Shown here: positions 56,406 through 64,000 of the stretch, one piece after another | Layout: each line of letters begins with the position of its first letter | Position numbering within the stretch: the first letter of the stretch is position 1 | DNA from: Saccharothrix tamanrassetensis | GTDB lineage: Bacteria > Actinomycetota > Actinomycetes > Mycobacteriales > Pseudonocardiaceae | DNA length: 64,000 nucleotides | NCBI RefSeq assembly: GCF_014203665.1 | Contig: NZ_JACHJN010000002.1 | Span: 372,001 to 436,000 of the forward strand | Direction: 5' to 3' | Made by a program: the position numbers and the translations under genes | Notes under the pieces: generated by a model | The model's database searches: none | The model's input: only the letters and a program-made list of their open reading frames with translations | Told to the model about the DNA's origin: nothing

Positions 56406-56912
56406 GTGCGACGTCGTTTCCTGCCGATCGCGGCCGTGCTGGCCGTGCTGGCCGCCGGCTACGCGGTGTGGGCCGGCGTGTCGTGGTGGAACTCGACGAC
56501 CGACGACTCGGCGGCGTTCTCCCGGGAACGCGAGGAGGTGCTGCGGGTGGGACAGGTCGGCATCGCGAACTTCACGACGCTGGACTACAAGAAGGTCGAC
56601 GAAGACCTGAACCGCTGGCTCGACTCGTCGACGGGGGAGCTCCGCACCGAGATCGAGACGGGCCGCGACAGCCGCCGCAAGCAGATCTCCGACGCCAGGA
56701 CGGTCACCGTCAGCCGGGTCCTCGACGCGGCGGTCACCGACCTCGACACCAGGGCGGGCAAAGCCCACCTGATCGCCGTGGTCGAGACGACGGTGACCCC
56801 GGACGGCACCCAGCCGGTGAAGAAGGTCAACCGCTACCAGACGGACCTGACCCGCACCGACGCCGGCTGGAAGCTCAGCGCACTGGGCCCGGTAGCGGCC
56901 GGCGGCGCGTGA
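56406..56912 (+). CDS. Mce-associated membrane protein 1
   Basis: The 168-residue protein starts at GTG 56406, with GGAGG five bases upstream; the in-frame TTG at 56394 has no such site. It has one membrane helix (residues 6-24) and an NTF2-like extracytoplasmic domain (ANFTTLDYKKVDEDLNRWLDSSTGELRTEIE) typical of Mas/Mam proteins that stabilise Mce complexes. Its stop overlaps the next gene. Confidence 0.85.
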   Translation: MRRRFLPIAAVLAVLAAGYAVWAGVSWWNSTTDDSAAFSREREEVLRVGQVGIANFTTLDYKKVDEDLNRWLDSSTGELRTEIETGRDSRRKQISDARTVTVSRVLDAAVTDLDTRAGKAHLIAVVETTVTPDGTQPVKKVNRYQTDLTRTDAGWKLSALGPVAAGGA

Positions 56913-57895
56913 CCAAGGATCGGACCGAACCCATGCCACCGACTCGCCGCCGCCCCGTCCCCTCCACCCCGACCGTCCGCCCCCGGGTAGCCGGCCTGCG
57001 CAAACGCACCGACACCCCCACGCCGAACCACCCCACCCCCACCGACACCCCGCAACAGGACACCCCCGCCCAGGACACCCAGGTCCAGGACACCCCGCCC
57101 CAGGACTCTCAGCCCCAGGACACCACCCCGACCCACGCCCCACCCGACATCCCCGACATCACCCCCACCTCCGCCCCACCCGACATCCCGGACGCCGCCC
57201 CCACCTCCGCCCCACCCCCCTTCGTCGAGGACGTAGCCGACACCCCGGCCACCACCCCGACCCCGAAGCCCCGCCCCACCGGCCGCCGCAAGCGCACCGG
57301 CGAACCGGTCGGCAAGAGCGTCCGCACCACCCCGGAACCCGCCCCCACAACCCCTCCGACCTCGACCAACGTCCTGCTGCCCATCGCCCTGGTGGTGGTC
57401 GCGGCGGTCCTGGTGGGCCTGGGCGTGTGGCTGCAAGGCCGGGTGGGCGAGGTCGAGCACAACGACGCCCTGGTCGACAGCGCCGGCACCACCGAGGTCT
57501 CCGGCCAGGTGCGGGAGGCCGTGGAGAAGGCCTTCTCCTACAACTTCGCCGACGTGGCGGCCACCGAGAAGGCCGCCGACGAACTCCTCGTCGGCAAGGC
57601 GAAGTGCCAGTACAACGCCATCTTCGGCCCGGTGAGGACGTTGGCCCCGGAGCAGAAGCTGGTGGTCACGGTGAAGGCCGTCTCCAGCGGCGTGACCAGC
57701 CTCGACCCCGACCGGGCCACCGTCCTGCTGTTCCTGGACCAGGTCACCATCCGCACCACGGACAACCAGAGCGGCGGCGGCATCGCCATGATGAGGGCCG
57801 GCGCCCAGAAGTCCGACGGCCGCTGGAAGGTCGACAACATGGAGATGTTCGGCAAGTCCAGCGACCAATCCGCCGAACTGGCCAAGTGCAACTGA
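56909..57895 (+). CDS. Mce-associated membrane protein 2 with repeat-rich N-terminus
   Basis: The 328-residue protein starts with GTG overlapping the previous stop; ATG 56933 is an alternative. The first 140 residues are disordered (Pro, Thr, Gln, Asp, Arg) with two DNA repeat families. A membrane helix follows (about 153-173, LLPIALVVVAAVLVGLGVWL), then an NTF2-like domain (VEKAFSYNFADVAATEKAADELLVGKAKCQYNAIF) as in Mce-associated proteins. It is the last gene of the mce operon. Confidence 0.83.
   Translation: MTKDRTEPMPPTRRRPVPSTPTVRPRVAGLRKRTDTPTPNHPTPTDTPQQDTPAQDTQVQDTPPQDSQPQDTTPTHAPPDIPDITPTSAPPDIPDAAPTSAPPPFVEDVADTPATTPTPKPRPTGRRKRTGEPVGKSVRTTPEPAPTTPPTSTNVLLPIALVVVAAVLVGLGVWLQGRVGEVEHNDALVDSAGTTEVSGQVREAVEKAFSYNFADVAATEKAADELLVGKAKCQYNAIFGPVRTLAPEQKLVVTVKAVSSGVTSLDPDRATVLLFLDQVTIRTTDNQSGGGIAMMRAGAQKSDGRWKVDNMEMFGKSSDQSAELAKCN
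57056..57211 (+). repeat. 15-bp and 36-bp in-frame tandem repeats
   Basis: Five 15-bp units starting CAGGACACC (57056-57130) encode QDTPA-like pentapeptides. Two 36-bp units (57140-57175, 57176-57211) encode PPDIPDITPTSA and PPDIPDAAPTSA. Both lie in the disordered N-terminus of Mce-associated protein 2. Confidence 0.85.
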
Positions 57896-58010
57896 ACACC
57901 CCCGCTACCCCGCCCACGGCCTGCGCACCCCGCACCCTGAGGTTCGGCTGCGCCCCGCGCGCTTCTGTGGGGCTGCCGCGCCCCGCGCACACCTCTGCCT
58001 CTGCGTGTCA

Positions 58011-58135
58011 TCCCCGTATGGCCTGCCCGCAGGGAACCGCATGTGTCAAGGGCAGATCGGTCGCGCGACCACCGCACACACATGATCGATCTGCCCTTGA
58101 CGCATGTGGTTGTCTTTGACCTGGCCATACGGGGA
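58011..58135. repeat. Large palindromic element, copy 1
   Basis: The outer arms TCCCCGTATGGCC (58011-58023) and GGCCATACGGGGA (58123-58135) are perfectly complementary. The inner arms (58039-58059 and 58087-58107) match at 19 of 21 positions and centre on TCAAGGGCAGATCG. The loop itself contains GGTCGCGCGACC. Copy 2 shares the arrangement. Confidence 0.85.
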
Positions 58136-58322
58136 GGACACGCAGACCACCGCCCTCCAAAGCTCGAAGAGCTTTGCAGGGCTCTTGTGGAGATCCTTGG
58201 CGGTCTGCCCGTCCGGCGAGGACGCTCTTGGTACTTCAAGCCAAGATCACCAAGAGTCGAAAAGATGAAAAGCGGACGCTCGCCGCTGGGCAGGCCTCCG
58301 GGTGGGGAAGGGCGTCGTGTCC

Positions 58323-58484
58323 TCCCGCATGGCCTGCCAGAGGCAACCACCCTCGTCAAGGGCTATCGACCTCGCATGACCTCCCCTCGTGAACGCTCCG
58401 CAAGCTCCGCGTCCCCGACGTCCGACCGGGGGTAGTCGATAACCCTTGACAAGCGCGGTTGGGCTGCGCCCAGGCCATACGGGA
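58323..58484. repeat. Large palindromic element, copy 2
   Basis: The outer arms TCCCGCATGGCCTG (58323-58336) and CAGGCCATACGGGA (58471-58484) match at 13 of 14 positions. The inner arms (58355-58370 and 58435-58450) match at 15 of 16 and carry GTCAAGGG. It is related to copy 1 by the outer TCCCG(T/C)ATGGCCTG and inner GTCAAGGG blocks and by the AACC between them. Confidence 0.85.
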
Positions 58485-58512
58485 GAACACGAGGCCAGAG
58501 GTCTGCGCTGGA

Positions 58513-58587
58513 GCGCACTGCACCGCCGCGCCCCGCACCAGCGCGCTCTGCACCGGCACGCACCGCACCGCCACGCTCTGCACCGCC
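58513..58587. repeat. Five 15-bp tandem repeats
   Basis: Five exact-length units (58513, 58528, 58543, 58558, 58573) follow the pattern (G/A)CGCnCYGCACCnSC, for example GCGCTCTGCACCGGC. The array is non-coding and lies 30 bp beyond palindromic copy 2. Confidence 0.85.
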
Positions 58588-58872
58588 GCACCGGCACGCG
58601 CCCGACATGACAGAGCACCTGCGGTCAGGGCGTGCCCCATCCCAGCTCAAGGGTCCGTTGTGGACTGCAAACCCCTCCGCGCAACCGCACTATACCGTGA
58701 TCTCCGACACACTTTCTGACCGGTCACCGAGCGGAACCGCAGGGTCCGCCGGCGGGCCCACGAACGCCCGCCAACAGTTCACCCCGGCCCACAACCGTGT
58801 AATTCCGCAGGTCAAAGCGGTAACCCCGAGTAAGCCGGGCTTGCGCCACGAGGGTGATCGCCGCGTGGCATC

Positions 58873-58901
58873 TTGACTGTGGGCGTCGGCAGGGTCACTC
58901 T
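58873..58901 (+). promoter_or_regulatory. rpoB distal promoter candidate
   Basis: TTGACT (58873-58878), a 17-base spacer and CACTCT (58896-58901) form a fair sigma-70-type promoter about 190 bp before the rpoB start. Confidence 0.5.
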
Positions 58902-58937
58902 GTCGGTGACGACGAGAAAGGTCCTTCGAGGTGCCTC

Positions 58938-58966
58938 TCGACAGTTGGCATGCGCGTGGCTAGACT
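58938..58966 (+). promoter_or_regulatory. rpoB proximal promoter candidate
   Basis: TCGACA (58938-58943), a 17-base spacer and TAGACT (58961-58966) match actinobacterial housekeeping promoters well and leave a leader of about 120 bases. A further TTGACA at 59036-59041 lacks a good -10. Confidence 0.6.
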
Positions 58967-59093
58967 GCCCCTTTGCGCTGCCCTCTTTCCGTTTGCCCTT
59001 CGCCGAGAGCTGGATTGCCGGGCATCGCCGCACCCTTGACAGCCGTGCTAGTTCCGCTGACTAGCCAGCTACCTGTCCCTGGAAGGACGCATC

Positions 59094-62576
<3,483 letters not shown>

Positions 62577-62623
62577 CCCCCGGCGGTCACCGCGCGGGAC
62601 GCCTCCCGCGTCCCGCGCGGTGA

Positions 62624-64000
<1,377 letters not shown>

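Larger units (their letters stand above)
57896..59093. other. Gene-free 1.2-kb spacer before rpoB
   Basis: No open frame here has a ribosome site and plausible protein. The stretch holds two large palindromic elements, a hairpin-dense segment between them (for example AAAGCTC-GAA-GAGCTTT near 58161 and an 8-bp stem CTCTTGGT/ACCAAGAG near 58227-58258), a 15-bp tandem repeat, and the rpoB promoter and leader. Confidence 0.7.

Noticed and set aside
58043..58435. 130-codon plus-strand frame through the palindromic elements
   Set aside because: It starts inside one repeat and ends inside the other. It has no ribosome site, and its sequence simply reads the inverted repeats.
58011..58484. Insertion sequence with terminal inverted repeats
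   Set aside because: There is no transposase frame between or within the elements. Each element is an almost continuous palindrome rather than a pair of ends around cargo.

Overview
The window is a stretch of a very GC-rich actinobacterial chromosome, most likely from the Pseudonocardiales (Saccharothrix, Actinosynnema or Lentzea type). The clues are third-codon positions that are almost all G or C, frequent GTG starts with four-base ATGA/GTGA gene overlaps, a fused gamma-alpha KorA, a sunset-domain protein, a TTG-started rpoB, and the gene order tRNA-Thr, tRNA-Met, rpmG, hadA, hadB, tRNA-Trp, secE, nusG, rplK, rplA. As I recall it, that order is shared with mycobacteria. No hadC is present, which fits a lineage without mycolic acids. 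The genus is inferred, not proven.

Layout. 1-14995: the 3' part of the respiratory complex I operon, nuoC to nuoN, followed by a long-chain polyprenyl diphosphate synthase that probably makes the menaquinone side chain. 16107-20049: a RarD-type permease and a very long disordered sunset-domain protein. 20275-24230, minus strand: 2-oxoacid:ferredoxin oxidoreductase (korAB) and a crotonase-fold protein lacking both usual catalytic glutamates. 24255-25649: an Lrp/AsnC regulator divergent from an arginine dihydrolase/dimethylargininase-like enzyme. 26108-30002: an unknown 52-residue ORF, a LysR regulator, and an orphan trio of NuoB-, NuoC- and NuoI-like proteins beside an HtpX-type protease. 30042-31402: rfbA and a YajQ-family protein. 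31526-34349: tRNA-Tyr, a repeat-rich and hairpin-rich patch with a perfect SOS-box-like palindrome, two small genes and an acetyltransferase. 34350-36950: a membrane cyclic-di-GMP protein with a degenerate GGDEF and an intact EAL domain.

37024-46398 is the translation and transcription core: tRNA-Thr, tRNA-Met, rpmG, hadA/hadB-like dehydratase genes, two minus-strand MmpS-like genes, an aspartate aminotransferase, tRNA-Trp, secE, nusG, rplK, rplA, rplJ and rplL. 46675-57895 is a complete Mce lipid importer operon: Mkl-type ATPase, two YrbE permeases, MceA-F and two Mce-associated proteins. A 1.2-kb gene-free spacer with two large palindromic elements and a 15-bp tandem repeat follows. The window ends with rpoB and the start of rpoC.

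How the genes work together: complex I and polyprenyl synthase serve menaquinone-based respiration, and KorAB supplies a second, ferredoxin-linked electron route. The Mce importer sits between ribosomal protein and RNA polymerase genes. The most unusual items are the BCI trio lacking the NuoD and NuoH partners, the orphan SOS box, the palindromic elements before rpoB, and two substitutions in the rifampicin-binding segment of RpoB. All calls rest on reading the sequence and on family knowledge; no database search was run.
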